This document shows positions 23,991 through 36,997 of a DNA stretch of 64,000 nt, piece by piece. How positions within the stretch are numbered: the stretch's first letter is position 1; every line of letters starts with the position of its first letter. The notes beneath the pieces were generated by a model. That model was not told the DNA's origin and made no database searches. It was given only the letters and a program-made list of their open reading frames with translations. The translations under genes and the position numbers were made by a program. Origin of the DNA: Cryptomeria japonica (taxonomy: Eukaryota; Streptophyta; Pinopsida; Cupressales; Cupressaceae); NCBI RefSeq assembly GCF_030272615.1, contig NC_081411.1:40723140-40787139 (forward strand), written 5' to 3'.

Positions 23991-24022
23991 GGGAGGAATC
24001 TTCTAAAAGATTCTCTTTTTGA
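23639..24022 (+). CDS. Unrecognised 127-codon open frame
   Basis: The frame encodes a mixed acidic, leucine-rich sequence (IEELLGVDVSDASGLHLAEL, KSQVDDLVSLLIHVH) with near-normal composition, ending in RERERERE from a GA microsatellite. The start codon could lie further upstream in a lost exon. I do not recognise the family. It may be a remnant of a transposon protein or a gene fragment. Confidence 0.22.
23958..23985. repeat. (GA)n microsatellite
   Basis: About fourteen GA units lie within the 127-codon frame. Confidence 0.9.
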
Positions 24023-24033
24023 TGACTAGGCAT

Positions 24034-25335
24034 CTTTTTATTGGGCCATATGTTGTTGGCACCATTTTTTATGTAAACCCTAATTAGAGCAATTCTAGGG
24101 TTTTGTTGGCATGATTTGTGCCCTTGATTTAGTTTTAATCTTGGCCATCCATTTTGTGTGAGACTTTATGTATACCTCATTGTCTCTCATTTGTAAGGGA
24201 GAGTTTTTATAGAATTGTTGGTATATGTTGCAGCTATTTGAATCTAAATCATTGTTCAATTTGTTCGTGATTTTGCTCTTCAAATGTTGTCTTTGCATTC
24301 ATGATTCTCAATTCTTCCAAGTTAGATTAGAATTTTAGATTACAATTTATTTTCATGTTTGTTAGATTGAATAAAATATTTGTCGAATATATTTGTGTGG
24401 AATCCTTAATCCATACCACTAGCCTCTTGTCATTGGTAAGTGCGCCTTGTGTGGTCAACTAGAAAATTAAGTAATCTTAACTTCAATTATTATGCATACT
24501 TTGACAAGCATCAACTTGGATGGTGTCAATGTGTGATGATAATAGTTTGAAAATCAATAAGTATACCTTAGACGATTGCACTAAGCTTATGTCAATACAT
24601 GTTTGTGAGAGCTTGCCTAGTTTGATTCCAGTAAATTTGTTCATCATTTCCTACATTCCTAGGCTTAGAATAGATTTCCTGAACCCTATTCCTTTTGCCC
24701 ATTTTTTAGTAAGAACTAAGTCCAGAACTACATTGCTAAATCCTAAGTTGTCAGCATACCTATTCCACATATTTCATGATCAAAGAAGATAATTCAAACA
24801 TTTGTGTAAGTCCCCAAGTGAACACAACAATTCACATCGACCATTGAGTTACCCACTCGTCAAGACCTGACGTGTAGAAACCTTGGAATCATTTTAATTG
24901 ATCTTACCCTTAGCATCTGAGGTGATTTTGTTCAAGAGAGGTTAAATTACCTTGGTATTTTATTCTGAAATGTTGTGTGCATAAAACACACATCAACAAG
25001 TTCTCAACAGAAACTAAGGCAACTCTATCCATGAGTTACATGGGCTTTGAATGTCAAGACAGATTCTAGAGGGGGGTCTTTCCTCCTTCCTTGCACCACC
25101 ATCCAATAGTTACATGGACTTTGGATTTCAAGAAAGATTTTATAGGGAATGCATTGCTTCTTCCTTGCACCACCATGCTTACCTCTTAGACTGTGGCACT
25201 TACCCAATATCAAATTGTGCAACAATCCTTTTACAGTGATTGATACAATGATTCCTCCCTTGTAGGACTTAACAGATATATTTGATATTGTAACCTATCC
25301 TTTGTGTAAAGTTTACTCCCCTAGATGGCTAATTT
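24034..25335. other. Intergenic, no gene recognised
   Basis: Only short open frames without motifs are present. A weak direct repeat lies at about 25030-25180 (copies around GTTACATGG and CCTTGCACCACCAT). Confidence 0.5.
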
Positions 25336-25694
25336 TTTGGTCTCTTATACACTTGTATTGATGTTGCACTGCTTTGTGTTACTTTTATTGCTTTTGTTCT
25401 TTCATTTTGCATGCTCTCTTTGTAAGACTTTTTAGTACCATCCAATGACAATCCTATTCTCTTTATTTTGGTTACTTAAACATTTGTGTCGATGTTGCAT
25501 TGCTTTATGTTTCTTTTATTACTTTTATTCTTTCATTTTACTTTCCTCGAATGCTCTCTTTGTAAGCCTTTCTCATATTGTTCAATCCCATTCTCTTTGT
25601 TTTGGTTACTTAAACTCTTGTATTGATTTTACATTGCTTTTGTTCATTCATTTTGCTTCACTAAGATGATCTCTTTGTAAGACTTTCTAGTTCT
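25336..25694. repeat. Three imperfect tandem units of about 120 bp
   Basis: Each unit has CACTTGTAT/ACTCTTGTAT or CATTTGTGTCGAT, a TGTTGCATTGCTTT-like stretch, TTCTTTCATTTT and CTCTTTGTAAG. The units are pyrimidine-rich and non-coding. Confidence 0.75.
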
Positions 25695-25699
25695 TATTC

Positions 25700-26104
25700 T
25701 AGGTGGTGCAAACTATACTGAAATAAACATTCACCGTGCTTAAAAGTACCAAATAACTACAGTTTTGATGTTTAACAAATTGGAGTCTCTTCCTCTATTT
25801 TCATTCCCACTTCAAAATCACCATTGTTGTGACTCTCGTTTATTGCTTTCTCCTTGAAGTACCTATCATTTTTTGTGGGTTCCTTCCCATCAAAACCTGG
25901 TTGTGGCAGGCATGAAGGATGATATTCCAACTCTATCAATTAATTAGCCATTCTAAGTATTAAAAACTATTAGTAGGTTGATTATGTTCATTCTTACAAA
26001 TTATTCTATTTAATTTTTAAAAAAAATTCATTTATGTAATAAACTTTCACAATATGTTTTGGCTTAACCATTGAAAACTCCAGCCTAGACTCTTAGAACC
26101 AAAA
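25700..26104. other. Intergenic, no gene recognised
   Basis: Nothing recognisable is seen on either strand. Confidence 0.5.
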
Positions 26105-26850
26105 AGCATCAAGATTTACACTTTACATTACTCTTATGAGAACATGGAGTCATATCAAAAGAGGGCTTCAAATGTTTTGTTTTCTTACCCTTAACCGTAA
26201 TCCATCCCTCTTCCACCAACGCAGCCTTACCCTGCCAAACCGCAGGATCACAACCAGTCAGAGAATGGAAGCCAGCAAAGTGACCTTCCATCAAAACAAC
26301 AATATCAACACCAAACCCAAAATCAAGCGAGGCAATGATACTGGAACCACCATGGTTGGCCTTCAAGGCATCATTACAGGGTGAAGTCGCCTAAGGAACA
26401 ATCCGCACACTAGGCACAACAGGAAAACTAGCACCATCAACCCCACCATTTGGAGCCAAAGCAACCAAGGAAGAAGCCAACCCGTCATTTGAAGCCTCAA
26501 CCTTCAGAGAGCACACCACAAGACCTTCAACTTGAGAGTCATATTTCTTCACAACTGTATAGTATTGTTCAGATGCACCTTACCACCACGAGGCCATCAT
26601 TGTCTTTTTCTCTAAACCACATTGAGCCACAACATGGCCCATTTTAAAGCATCTTCTACATCTAAAGGGAATCCCTTCATAGTCCAAAGTTTGAACCCAA
26701 CTGCCCAGTGAAGATTTGAGTAAAATCTCAGTAGGCAACCCTTTAGAAACATCTATATCAACTAATATACGGGCATAAGTGGAATGAAAAATATCAGATG
26801 ATTCTTCATCTACCATCAAAAAATCCTCAAGAGCATTTCTCACAATATGT
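26105..26850 (-). pseudogene. LINE (L1-like) ORF1 fragment with CCHC zinc knuckle
   Basis: On the minus strand, 26843-26580 encodes YARILVDIDVSKGLP, then a GSWVQTLDYEGIPFRCRRC segment and the knuckle CRRCFKMGHVVAQC (C-x2-C-x4-H-x4-C). This is the typical end of the DUF4283/zinc-knuckle ORF1 protein of plant L1 elements. A second frame, 26366-26109, gives a GWITVKGKK tail common in the same proteins. The N-terminal RNA-binding half and all of ORF2 are missing. Frame changes between the two parts show decay. Confidence 0.68.
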
Positions 26851-28220
26851 TAGTATAGATATATTAAATACATTCATCTCAACCAATATTTTATGAAATC
26901 AATCCTTTTACTTAATACTTTAATCAATAATATATATTATTTTATTTTGAAATAAATTATTTATTTACTAAAGTGCATAACAATTTACCATTTTATTATT
27001 GAAATTATTTCATTAAAAATATTTAATTAATTATAGATAAATGAAAATAATCATGGACACAAATATATCATATAGATTAAATAAATTTATATATATATAT
27101 ATATATTATATATTGTATTTGACTAATTTTTATTATTTTTCGTGAGTTCTTAAATATTTTTCATTGTTTTTATAGATTTATAGAATTTTTTTAACATATT
27201 ATGTAAGACAATTTGTTTTTTATTAAAAAAGCAATGTTAACTAGGGTGCTGACCCTTTACATAGCCAGAGACTATCAATTTTAACCAGACCAAGCAAGGG
27301 TGCAGACCCCAAAAGAACAAAGTCGGACAAGCCAAACAAACCTATCAAATCGACAGCAACCCAACCCAACTCAAGAGTGGGAAGAAATACCCAAAACTTG
27401 ACAATGGGAAGTTGGGAAAGGAGGTTGGTAAGACAATTTGTTAATGAGATTAGCAAACTTAATTTCACCACATTAAGAAAATAAGTCAAATTAAATATCT
27501 CAAATCTAGATGGTTCAAATTAAAACTGAGTATAGCTTTAGAAAGAAACCAAAAATATGAAAAGTTAGATGTATAATTAGAAATGAAAAGTTAGATGTAT
27601 AATTAGAAATGTACAAGAGTAAATTAATACTCATTATCTAAAATGAAAGTGAAGGCCTAGGTCTGGTTCTAGTTCTCCAAAAGTCTCCAAAATTATAAAC
27701 AGTATGAATGTGAAAATTTTAGATAAATGAAAATTCAATGATAATTGAAATGAAGTCAAATGAAAAATCTCTCTTTAAACCACGTATATAGAGAAATAAA
27801 CAAAGAGGGAGACACACTTACAAGTTTCATATTTGAAACAAGTGGAGAGTGCATAATTGATACACAATTTGATCATAATAAGGGAAGATTTTATACATGG
27901 CAGAGTAGGATCCTCTCCAGAAACTCATTACAAATGATGGCATAGGGAGTAGATATAATGATGGCAATAAACATGTCTCCAAATACTAGTAAGATATTCA
28001 CAATTACCAATACTATACTTCTCATCCTCCAAACAAAATGGAAACATATGTGTTTAATTTGCAGGTAGAGACTGATGGCTTTCATCAAGGTAATCATAGA
28101 AAAATGCTAAAATAGACTTTAAGACTAAGAGTGCCATTCTCCTTCATGGCATACAATGGATTCTGGGAGACGAATTCCAATACTATTTTGATAGCAAGGA
28201 AGTTGAAGTGAAGTGTGTAA

Positions 28221-28222
<2 letters not shown>
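26851..28222. other. Intergenic, very AT-rich, no gene recognised
   Basis: Long A/T runs and a short (AT)n tract near 27090-27115 are present. A 25-base direct repeat lies near 27558-27608 (GAAAAGTTAGATGTATAATTA twice). No credible frame is seen. Confidence 0.55.

Positions 28223-28294
<72 letters not shown>
28223..28294. repeat. (AT)36 microsatellite
   Basis: A pure run of about 72 bases of alternating A and T, palindromic by nature. The open frame across it encodes only Tyr-Ile repeats and is not a gene. Confidence 0.97.
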
Positions 28295-28297
<3 letters not shown>

Positions 28298-28689
28298 AAA
28301 GACTAAATACTCTCATGTAGAGACTCCTTGGTTTGATGAAGAGAATAGTGAATTTCAAATTTCAAAATAAAAACAATGGAAGTGGTCTCCTCATCATAAT
28401 TTATTGGTTATAAAAATATTAATATTATGTTTATTATTAAATATTAAGACTTGAATAATATAAAATGAATATTGTCTTTTTGGAAGAGTTTATTCATTAA
28501 AAAATATTAATATTTTTGATAGATAAATGATTGTCAAACAAGATAGAAAATTTTAGTTAACACACTCATGTCATTACACTCCACCTCTTATTGTCGTTAT
28601 AGAATGCTTGCAAACACATCCTCCCCCCACCCTCTATGCACGCACATCTCCCCCAAAACATAGTTTCTAGGATAAGTACAGTCTTCTGA

Positions 28690-29065
28690 TGTAAGGATGG
28701 GTATAAGGTACAATTCCACCACCTCCTCCTATAGGGGCAACATGCCCAAGTGTCCTTGAACCACAAGGGACATCCCTAGGAACATTCAACCCTGCAAAGT
28801 GTTGTCAAGGGATACCTGAATATTTGTCAACCATCTCAATCATGAATTGTAGGGAGTACTCACATTCCAAAAAATAGACATCCTCAAGTATAAGATACAA
28901 TTCCTCCATCACCTCCTATAAGGAGAAACATCCCTAGTTGTCCTTGAACCACAAGGGACATCCTTAGGAACATTCGACCCTGCAAAGGGTGGTCAAGGGA
29001 TGCTTAAACATTTGTCAATCCCAATCATGAATTGCAAGGAGTACCCTCATTCTAAAAACTAGACA
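28690..29065. repeat. Two tandem units of about 188 bp
   Basis: Two copies share CCTTGAACCACAAGGGACAT, AGGAACATTC, ACCCTGCAAAG and ATGAATTG..GGAGTAC. They are about 10 percent diverged by eye and non-coding. Confidence 0.8.
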
Positions 29066-29554
29066 TTTGTGTTCTTTTCCTTTAAATATTGCACCAATAA
29101 TAGGGAAGACATCAAGATTTGTGTTTGTTTAGTGGACATACTCAATTTGGATTTCAAGTTTAAACAAGACCTGACATGTTTGGCTTGGATGGCTTGGACT
29201 TTTTTGTGGAAGGGACCTAGAGGCCTATTGTTTCTTTGTAGTGGTAATTATCATTGTTCCATGGAGTTTCTAACAAAGGGATGTAGGAATGGGTTTCAAG
29301 GATGGGGACCAAGGGCCTAAGTTTGGGGATGACGAGCGGACGGATAGTAGTGGGGGGAGTAGCATTGATATTCATATGGTACTTGAATAAATACGTATAA
29401 TGTGATGTATAAGAATTACAATTTTGAATTTACAAATAAAACTTTGGCAAATTAGTAAAATACTTAAATACTACTAAACTTTGAAGTGAACGTTAACAAT
29501 TTTAACATTGAAGTTTGAATGATAAAAATCAGTTACTTTCACAAACATTCCAAG

Positions 29555-29775
29555 GGAGTGGAATGGTGTAGCAGATTGTTTGGCCAATGGGCCTCGAATC
29601 AAATGTTGGGTTGGACTATAATGGATAAGGGGCAATTGCCTCTTGATATGTCTCTTATGCTAGATTAGTTAGTGGATAGTGATAGGGTTCTCTAGTTCTC
29701 TCTTCTTGGCTTCTGTTTGTATCTCTTTTGTGTTTGAATATATTTTTACCCCACTTTTAGTTCTAAAAAAAAAGA
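29555..29775 (+). pseudogene. 3' end of a LINE ORF2 (RNase H tail)
   Basis: The sequence encodes REWNGVADCLAN, then with one frame change ASNQMLGW, a typical C-terminus of the RNase H domain of plant L1 elements. A pyrimidine-rich 3' region and an A9 run (29766-29774) follow. The rest of ORF2 is absent upstream, consistent with the 5' truncation usual for LINEs. Confidence 0.5.
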
Positions 29776-29899
29776 TGAAAATGTCAAATTTGAAATTTAT
29801 ATTATATACAAGATTTCATAATGATGGTTACAATGAGTACAATGAGCATATGATGTCAAAATAACAAAATGGAGTGAAGTGAGGCCTCTAGTCATATCC

Positions 29900-31140
29900 A
29901 AACTCCTCATCAATAGAATTGTTGGACTCCTATATGGGTGTAACTCTGCCAGGCCTTTGCTTGTGTCACTTGGGGTTCAATGCATGGGTAGCCATGTGTA
30001 AGGGAGTGTTGAGCTTCTCTCATCTCCAATGGATTATTGGTTGAATGCACTCATTGTAGAATGCTAATGTGTGGTCTTTCTCTAGTACAACCCTCATTTG
30101 GTCAAGCATCGCATCGATGCAATGATACACCTCTCTAATGCTAGGTGCAATGGCATCCCCATCTCTAATGACGTAAAAAACTACAGTAATGATGGAGACA
30201 ATATATTTTGCATCACCCAAAAAAAAAATCACTCTTCACTACATTTTTCACCCTCTTCCCTTTCTCTCTCATGGACTTGGTCCATCAAATTTCATTTTCT
30301 TGTTATAACCATTAATTGCAATGTCCCTTGAAACTCATTCTCTCCAAGAGAATGAAATAGGATGCATATCTAGTCTTGAAAAGTTTCAAGAACTCCTTAG
30401 AGAAGCTCCTGAAGAGTGCATGCGAAATGTGGTGGTTGCAGATAAACATTTGCACATCTCTAGATCATTGACCACTACTTTGATCCAATCAATCTTTCTC
30501 ATGTCTTTCAATGCATTATTCACGACATGCGCACAACAAGGAGTCCACCAAATATGTCTATAAGTTGTCTCAATTAATTTCCCTACAACTTTGCACACAT
30601 GGGCCGCATCTATCACTATTTAAACCACATTTTGTGGTCCAACCTCATCAATAGCATCCTTGAGGATCTAAAACTGAAAATCGACATCTTTGTGATGCCT
30701 TGAACAATCAATTGTCCTAGAAAATATTAACCCTCTATACATCTAACCATAATATTGATGAGTGGGCGATACCTACTAGCCATCTACCCATCCACTGGCC
30801 ACCCAACATTTCTTCATTTTATTCATTTACGCATTTATCTTGGAATAGTTCTTATCTAAGATTGAGGTCCTCAATTTTGTCTCCCCTTGTGCCACATATG
30901 TACCTGATCTTGCTACCCTCATATCACCTCCTTATAATATGGAGATTGAACCACATTGAATGGAATGCCATTGACAAAAAAGAATTTGCCAATGCATTAT
31001 CTATACCATCCTTCAACTCCACATTGAATAATTCAACTATTGGGTTACAAGCATCACTTGTCGACTTGTGTTTGCCCCTAGCCTCTCCTACATGAACCCC
31101 TAACAAACTTGGTATATGTGCAACTTGCTTGTACAAAGAA
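29900..31140 (-). pseudogene. Decayed hAT-family transposase gene (DUF659 type)
   Basis: Pieces appear in the correct order on the minus strand. 31136-30924 includes an ELKDGIDNALANSF-like N-terminal helix. At about 30860-30770 KKCWVASGWVDG matches the family's W..G.T..SDGWTD. 30616-30386 has AHVCKVVGKLIE and HIWWTPCCAHVVNNALKDM. 30232-29900 has YIVSIITVVFYVIRDGD, then HWREKLNTPLHMA-like and ALNPK after a stop. This corresponds to the DUF659 and central region of plant hAT transposases. Several stops and shifts, and no visible C-terminal dimerisation domain. No terminal repeats were located. Confidence 0.72.
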
Positions 31141-31445
31141 GTAGAACCATGTGGTTGGCTCTGATGACCCTACAACTTATGAGACAAAGAAACAAATATA
31201 GATGCAATTACATTGTCTTCATTGACATCCCATAGCTTATATATCTAAACTTTGTATTTCAGGTTTGTTGATCTCCCCAAACATTCATATGCTTCCACAC
31301 ATTTTCCTCAAATATGAAAGAGGTGTGCATTAACTCTAGTAATGTTGCAATAAAATTCAAGGGCACAAAAGTGTCACTACCGCAACCTTGTGCCCCCAAA
31401 TGTCCCAGACTTGCTTGGTAATTTTGTTGCAAATTGTTTCAAAGG

Positions 31446-31696
31446 AGACTTGTGGATCAAATTGACCCTTAACACACTCTGCCCCTCCTCTTCCTCTCTT
31501 GCACTTGTAAGACTTCAATCACACTCTTCCACTCACTCTTCTGCTCCTCTTCAATCTTCTTGTTGAAATGAACTTGTGGATCAAATTGACCCTTAACACA
31601 CTCTGCCCCTCCTCTTCCTCTCTTGCACTTGTAAGACTTCAATCACACTCTTCCACTCACTCTTCTGCTCCTCTTCAATCTTCTTGTTGAAATGAA
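31446..31696. repeat. Perfect tandem duplication of 125 bp
   Basis: CTTGTGGATCAAATTGACCC recurs exactly 125 bases later, and both units look identical. This implies a recent event. The unit is CT-rich, with no long frame kept. Confidence 0.9.
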
Positions 31697-31997
31697 CTTG
31701 TGAGTAAAAATAAAAATTTTGAAGTGATTTATAGAATTTAAGAGGCATTGGTGGAGTCCATTGGCCATTAAGGTCCAGCGTTGAGCACTTGTTTCGATGA
31801 GAGGTTTAAGATTCTCATTTCCTCTTTGGGTATGGCTGCTGCGAGACACTTGAGTGCCCCCAAAATAGTCGAGGGACGCTTGGACGAGCATATCCCCACG
31901 TTCCGGGGACGTCCCCATCTCTGAAATGTGGGGATTTTGGGTATTCCATGGTTTACCGTTAATTGTTTTTGTTATTTAGTCTCTTTATATTCGTTGG

Positions 31998-32381
31998 TTG
32001 TTGTTTGAACCCATGAACGATAGGGTAGGGCAAACACTTTTGTTGGATAAGCATTCTTGGATATTTAATGTTCACAAATCAAGGTTGATTCCTTCTGCAA
32101 TTAATTATGAAACTTCACTTGAACTCGCATTCCAGTTAGTATGGCCATTGTTTAATCCTGTGAGCCCCCAGCTCATAAAAGTCCAGTGCTTTTCCCTCTA
32201 TATTGGAGTGCTCTATGTGAACTACCAGAATGGGGAGCCCAATCATGCATCGAACCATAAACCGGAAATTTTCATGGTTGGGTATATAGAAAAAGATGAA
32301 GCCAACGCTAATAAAACATTTGTTTTCTTTAACATTATAGCTGCCAAGAAAAGTGTGATGAGTTTAGTGACTAACTCGTAG
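31998..32381 (+). CDS. Unrecognised 127-codon open frame
   Basis: The frame has near-normal amino-acid composition (HSWIFNVHKSRLIPSAINYE, LVWPLFNPVSPQLIKVQC) and no motif I can place. Just after it a 43-base unit is repeated (GTTTAGTGACTAACTCGTAG at about 32358 and 32397). It may be a fragment of a gene or a retroelement. Confidence 0.2.
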   Translation: MLFEPMNDRVGQTLLLDKHSWIFNVHKSRLIPSAINYETSLELAFQLVWPLFNPVSPQLIKVQCFSLYIGVLYVNYQNGEPNHASNHKPEIFMVGYIEKDEANANKTFVFFNIIAAKKSVMSLVTNS

Positions 32382-32425
32382 TAGTAGTATTATGAGTTTA
32401 GTGACTAACTCGTAGTAGTAGTAGT

Positions 32426-33744
32426 CATACTACATTGTAAGAAGCCTCACTGTGGTTTCTGAATTTCTGCTATTATCCTTCTAGGCATTTCGTCAAACAA
32501 TTTGTACGCTTTTGAGAATGTGTGTTTGTTGCAGGTTTGCGGTGAAAGTTTATGTTCAGATTGGATTTTTGGATATTCATAATCTTGTTCACCAAATAAT
32601 TATGACTGAAATCACATATAATACATAGCAGTGGACTGACAGATAAATCGATAAGGCATTGTATAAACTTCAAAATTCATTTGCACAGATTGCTCAGATA
32701 TTACAGAGTAAGTTCATGTCTGACCTCAAATTAAGATGATAACATTCAGAATTTACTATCAGCAATATGTAAGATCACTGTAAATACCTTAGCCAACTAG
32801 AGTTGACTAACCAAAGACCAACTTCCTAATGATCCTCCACTAGTCCAGAGGTCCACCAAGAAGGCAAACAGTGTTTAACTGTGTTTGCGGCTGCAATTTA
32901 AAATTTACACAAACTCAAGTATGAAACCCCACTTACTGTAGTGGCAGCACCGTTCACGACCACTGTAGTTTTCAACAAAGACTAAAACCTCCCAGTAAGC
33001 TCCACGAGCTTCCTCACAACTCCTGTGATGTTCAGTTTGAGCAAAATCAGCTATATTCAGTAGATTGAATGGACGATCAGAAGATTGAAGCCCGACTGAG
33101 CAAGATGATGGCAGCTTTCCTTGTTCTTTGAATCGTTTAGTGCTGCTCCCTTCCAAGATTCACGACTTGGCTAATGATCATCTCCAACCTTTCACGCCAA
33201 GATTTCTCAATAATGTTGCTCGACCCTGACTTCTGCTCACGCCCTGAGCAGAGAATATTTGGAGAGTGTAGTCGGCGAACTCAGAAACAAATCGCTCAAA
33301 GGCAAATACATGCGCCAATATCAACGGACAAATTCCGTCTTCTTCTCAAAGATTCGTCCAAAGCAATAAACATGAATAATCAATATGAAATTAAGAGCTC
33401 GAGCTCGAGCCAGCATCAGATAAACCGCACCCAAAAATTCCTTCAGGAAGTAACTCCTTTAAACGCAAACACCCGAATAAGAATAGCTTCCTCCTCAATA
33501 TCATATAATGATATCCTCCAATATTGTTGTCGCCCGAGTAGAACACTAATAGAGGCGACTCAAAAACATATGTGCATATCACCAATATCTCGCCCCGTGA
33601 TAATTATTTCCACATCAAAAATGGGGAAATTTGCCAATTGAATAGGAATCGCACCAGTATGAATGCTAATTCTGAAATATGCAATGAATCAACCATGTGT
33701 GAACTCCGCGCAAGAATATTTCAGAAACTGGAAAATAATCTCAA
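32426..33744. other. Intergenic, no gene recognised
   Basis: The longest open frame (33174-33641, plus) is Ser/Gln/Ile-rich without motifs. A short perfect palindrome, GAGCTCGAGCTC, lies at about 33392-33403. Confidence 0.45.
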
Positions 33745-33938
33745 CAGCCCACAATATAAATAAGATATCCTTGTTAAAACAAACAATCCTTTTCTTGGCC
33801 TCACCAACATTATCAAATCTTTATTCCATTAATGACACCAGCCCACAAAATAAATAAGGTAACCTTGTTAAAACGAACAATCCTTTTCTTGGCCTTACAA
33901 ACATTTATCAAATCTTTATTCCGTTAATCACACCCTTG
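33745..33938. repeat. Two tandem 97-bp units
   Basis: Both copies begin AGCCCACAA.ATAAATAAG and contain AACAATCCTTTTCTTGGCCT and TCAAATCTTTATTCC. They differ at several positions. Confidence 0.8.
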
Positions 33939-36900
33939 TACCAAAATCTTATGAGAAACAAATCTTTATTTCTGAAATACCTTTATTTTGAAAACCTGAA
34001 CAATATTTCTGAAATTCGTCTTCTTGAAGACTTCCCAAATTTCTCCATGAAGCTCACGTGTGAATCCTGCATTAAGGTTTTGTCCAAACAACCATGGATC
34101 CCAAGAGCTTCCGTCTTCAGGGTTTGCCCACACAACAACAGATCCCAAGAGTTTCCGTCTCCAGGTTCTGAACCTGTAACCAAGTTCTCCAAACTTCTCA
34201 ATAAAATAGTTTCCCAAATATATCAAAAGCTTCATTCCATCGCCTTTTATAACATTTTGATCCGTTCCAATAAGAAATATTATTAAATTAAAATAATTTA
34301 ATATTTACATCAAAAATGATTTTAATAATATTTTTCCTCTAAAAATCACATTAATTTTAATTAATTATTAGTTACCTTAAATAATTTCATAATAAATGGG
34401 ACATTACATTCATACACCATATGAAAAACCCTGAATTTCTCCATGTATCAATAAACCACATCAAACTAGTATTAGCTAACATGCAAACAATATTGTGATT
34501 TCTATTTATCCAACTCGGTTAAAAAAAAATTGTACCAGGCAATATGACCAGTCCGAAGGGATTTGTCCTTACAAATTTCCAAATCACAAATCAGGCTTGC
34601 TTCATCCTCACCTTTCTATTTTAGATTCTTCCACAGGGTTGGGTTTAACTTCATTATCAGTGGTCCTCATAGGCTCAGTCTACTCTAGTTTAAGCTCATT
34701 CAATAATTCTTCCAAGCTTCTATTCTATCAGTAGCATTAGCACCTCCAACCTTCAAAAAACAGGATCAATTCTGGATTTTTAACAGATTGCATCAACCAA
34801 ATTTCCCATGAAACTCCCCCGTTCACAATTTGTTTTACATTCTTTTAAAACTAATTTTTCGAGTACCATTATATTTGTGCCACTGTCCACAACTTTTAGA
34901 AACAAGCCACCCCCGCGTTCCCAAAACCCATCCCCCTGTTCCAAAACTCCATGAAACCACAGCGATCCCAAAGTCAAGTGAAGTAATGCAAGAAGCATAA
35001 GGATGCGTCTTAATGTAGCATGGTTGCATCGATATGAAGATTAATAATTTTCTTCAAGACACTCTCCAAAGAGATGACTTCATTATTATCTCATTCTGTA
35101 GGCTCAAAACAATAGAATATTCAGTACATGAAGTGTGGCTAGTAACATCTTTGGCATTGATGGATCTGAAAAATCACCGTTTACAACAAAACATTAAAGA
35201 TTTCCAAGTTCAGTGGTTATTCATCACAAACGATTCATTAACAGAGATGTTATGCCTCACTTTGCCATTACCAAATGGCCACATAACCATGGATGTCACA
35301 CAAAATGACATGCAAATCAAGTAACATGGAGGTCTTTGCATACATGCAGAAATAAACAATTGGAAGCACGCAACCAATCGCAACATTTGCAATTATAACT
35401 ACAGAAAACCTAAAGGAGAAATCTCCTGTAAGAGTGAGTGCTTGTTCTTCACGCTACTAATCAACAGTTAGTACAGGAGTTTACATTACAAAGCTCTGCA
35501 ACCACACCTGTATGCTGTAAAATCAGAGATAGGCTTAAAAAACACCGACTCCAATGGATGATGAACTTCCAAAATCTCTGTATAAATTAGAGTATCCTAT
35601 CACAATGGTTAATTACAGACGTTTACAATAAACTCATACATCCACTAAAGCCCAAACAGACTTCTGGAGCTTCTTATTACACTTGCAACTACTCTTTCCA
35701 TAAAGGAAGCCACTACAACACATTTGCAACAGCCCTAAAATGGACTACAACCACCAATAAAATGAGAGCTCATGCCTCACCTTACATAGAAGGCCAGATA
35801 TGCTTTCTTACTTCCAAATACATAAAGATGGCAAGCCAATAAACGAAGCGGGAGATCAAACACCAAAACATTTTGGAGTCTGCTCCCTGCCTGCATCAAA
35901 CTGTATTTGTCACTTGTCACAAATTTCAAATGCACCTTCTATAGGCAGCTCATGCGAAGTGTAGGTTTTCAAGGAGGATGTTTAACCTCGTTTAAAACTT
36001 ATTAATCATTTGGAAAAAAAATGTTTAAATATCAAAAATATGAATTACAGAACTGCAATTTTTTTAACACATATTGAGTGTCTTTATGAGTGCATGTTCA
36101 AATTAAATTTTTTTGATAGCGAGAATTACATTGACCAATAATGTGTTCAAAAGAATATTACAAGAAAATGAATAAGCTTCACGAAAACAGTAGTAAGCCT
36201 GCAAAGTAATCAATTATATATTGATCTCCAAAGCAGAATTACAGTTTTTGAAGTCATCTTTCATGTTAAGGTATCAAATCTTCAGCACGTGACGCTTAAT
36301 AGCAGCAAGATATAAAGCAAAATATATGTTTCTATGGTCAAAAAAGTGCACATGTAATGCCACAATCTTGAACAGGAGCCATCTCACAACTTGAACAGAA
36401 AACATCATGAGCCCTGTAAAGATCTGAAATTCAGAAAGCATCTAAGTTTATTTCACACTTATAATTTGCTTGTTTTCACATAAAAAAGATAAACTATGTA
36501 GATGCAGACCTTTGTAGATACAATATAATGTATACGATCTGGCATTATTGAGGAAAAATCAACTATAATCTCTACCATCTACATAAATTTTGATGGACAG
36601 TCATTGGCTCAGCCACTGAAGAGAGAATATAAATTCCAAACATGAAATGCCAATTAAATATGGGATTTTTTACAATTCCCACAGCAATTTCAAAGCATTA
36701 CACGAATGGAAAGTCTAATAACAATTAATTGTGGCAAAATAACTACTTAAAAAGTCAAATAATATAATTTTGAAACATCGGGCAAGCAATAGAAAACACA
36801 TGATAAATCAACTGGCATGAACAGAGCTCCTTGCAAAGCTTGAGTTCTTGCAGCAAAGAAGCTGGGCCATGAAGCCACTCAAAGAATATAAGGACCAGAA

Positions 36901-36997
36901 ACTGCCATTCCTATGGTGGCAGTTGGGCAGGTACAAATGTCGCTTACAAAGTAACCTGCATCCATCAAGATTGATGTTAAAATTAAATTTCTTTGCA
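33939..36997. other. Intergenic / downstream of the receptor kinase gene, no gene recognised
   Basis: Short frames only. A small direct repeat occurs near 34097-34160 (ATCCCAAGAG.TTCCGTCT). Because the kinase gene ends at 36998 on the minus strand, the part next to it should hold its 3' untranslated region and poly(A) site, which I cannot place with confidence. Confidence 0.45.

Noticed and set aside
27241-27489. Hydrophobic 82-codon minus-strand frame, possible membrane peptide
   Set aside because: Isolated in AT-rich DNA, no homology recognised, composition explained by base content.
28125-28358. Open frame with long Tyr-Ile repeat
   Set aside because: It is only the translation of the (AT)36 microsatellite.
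34780-35029. Two overlapping minus-strand frames considered as a second LINE ORF1 piece
   Set aside because: No zinc knuckle or other defining motif could be found.
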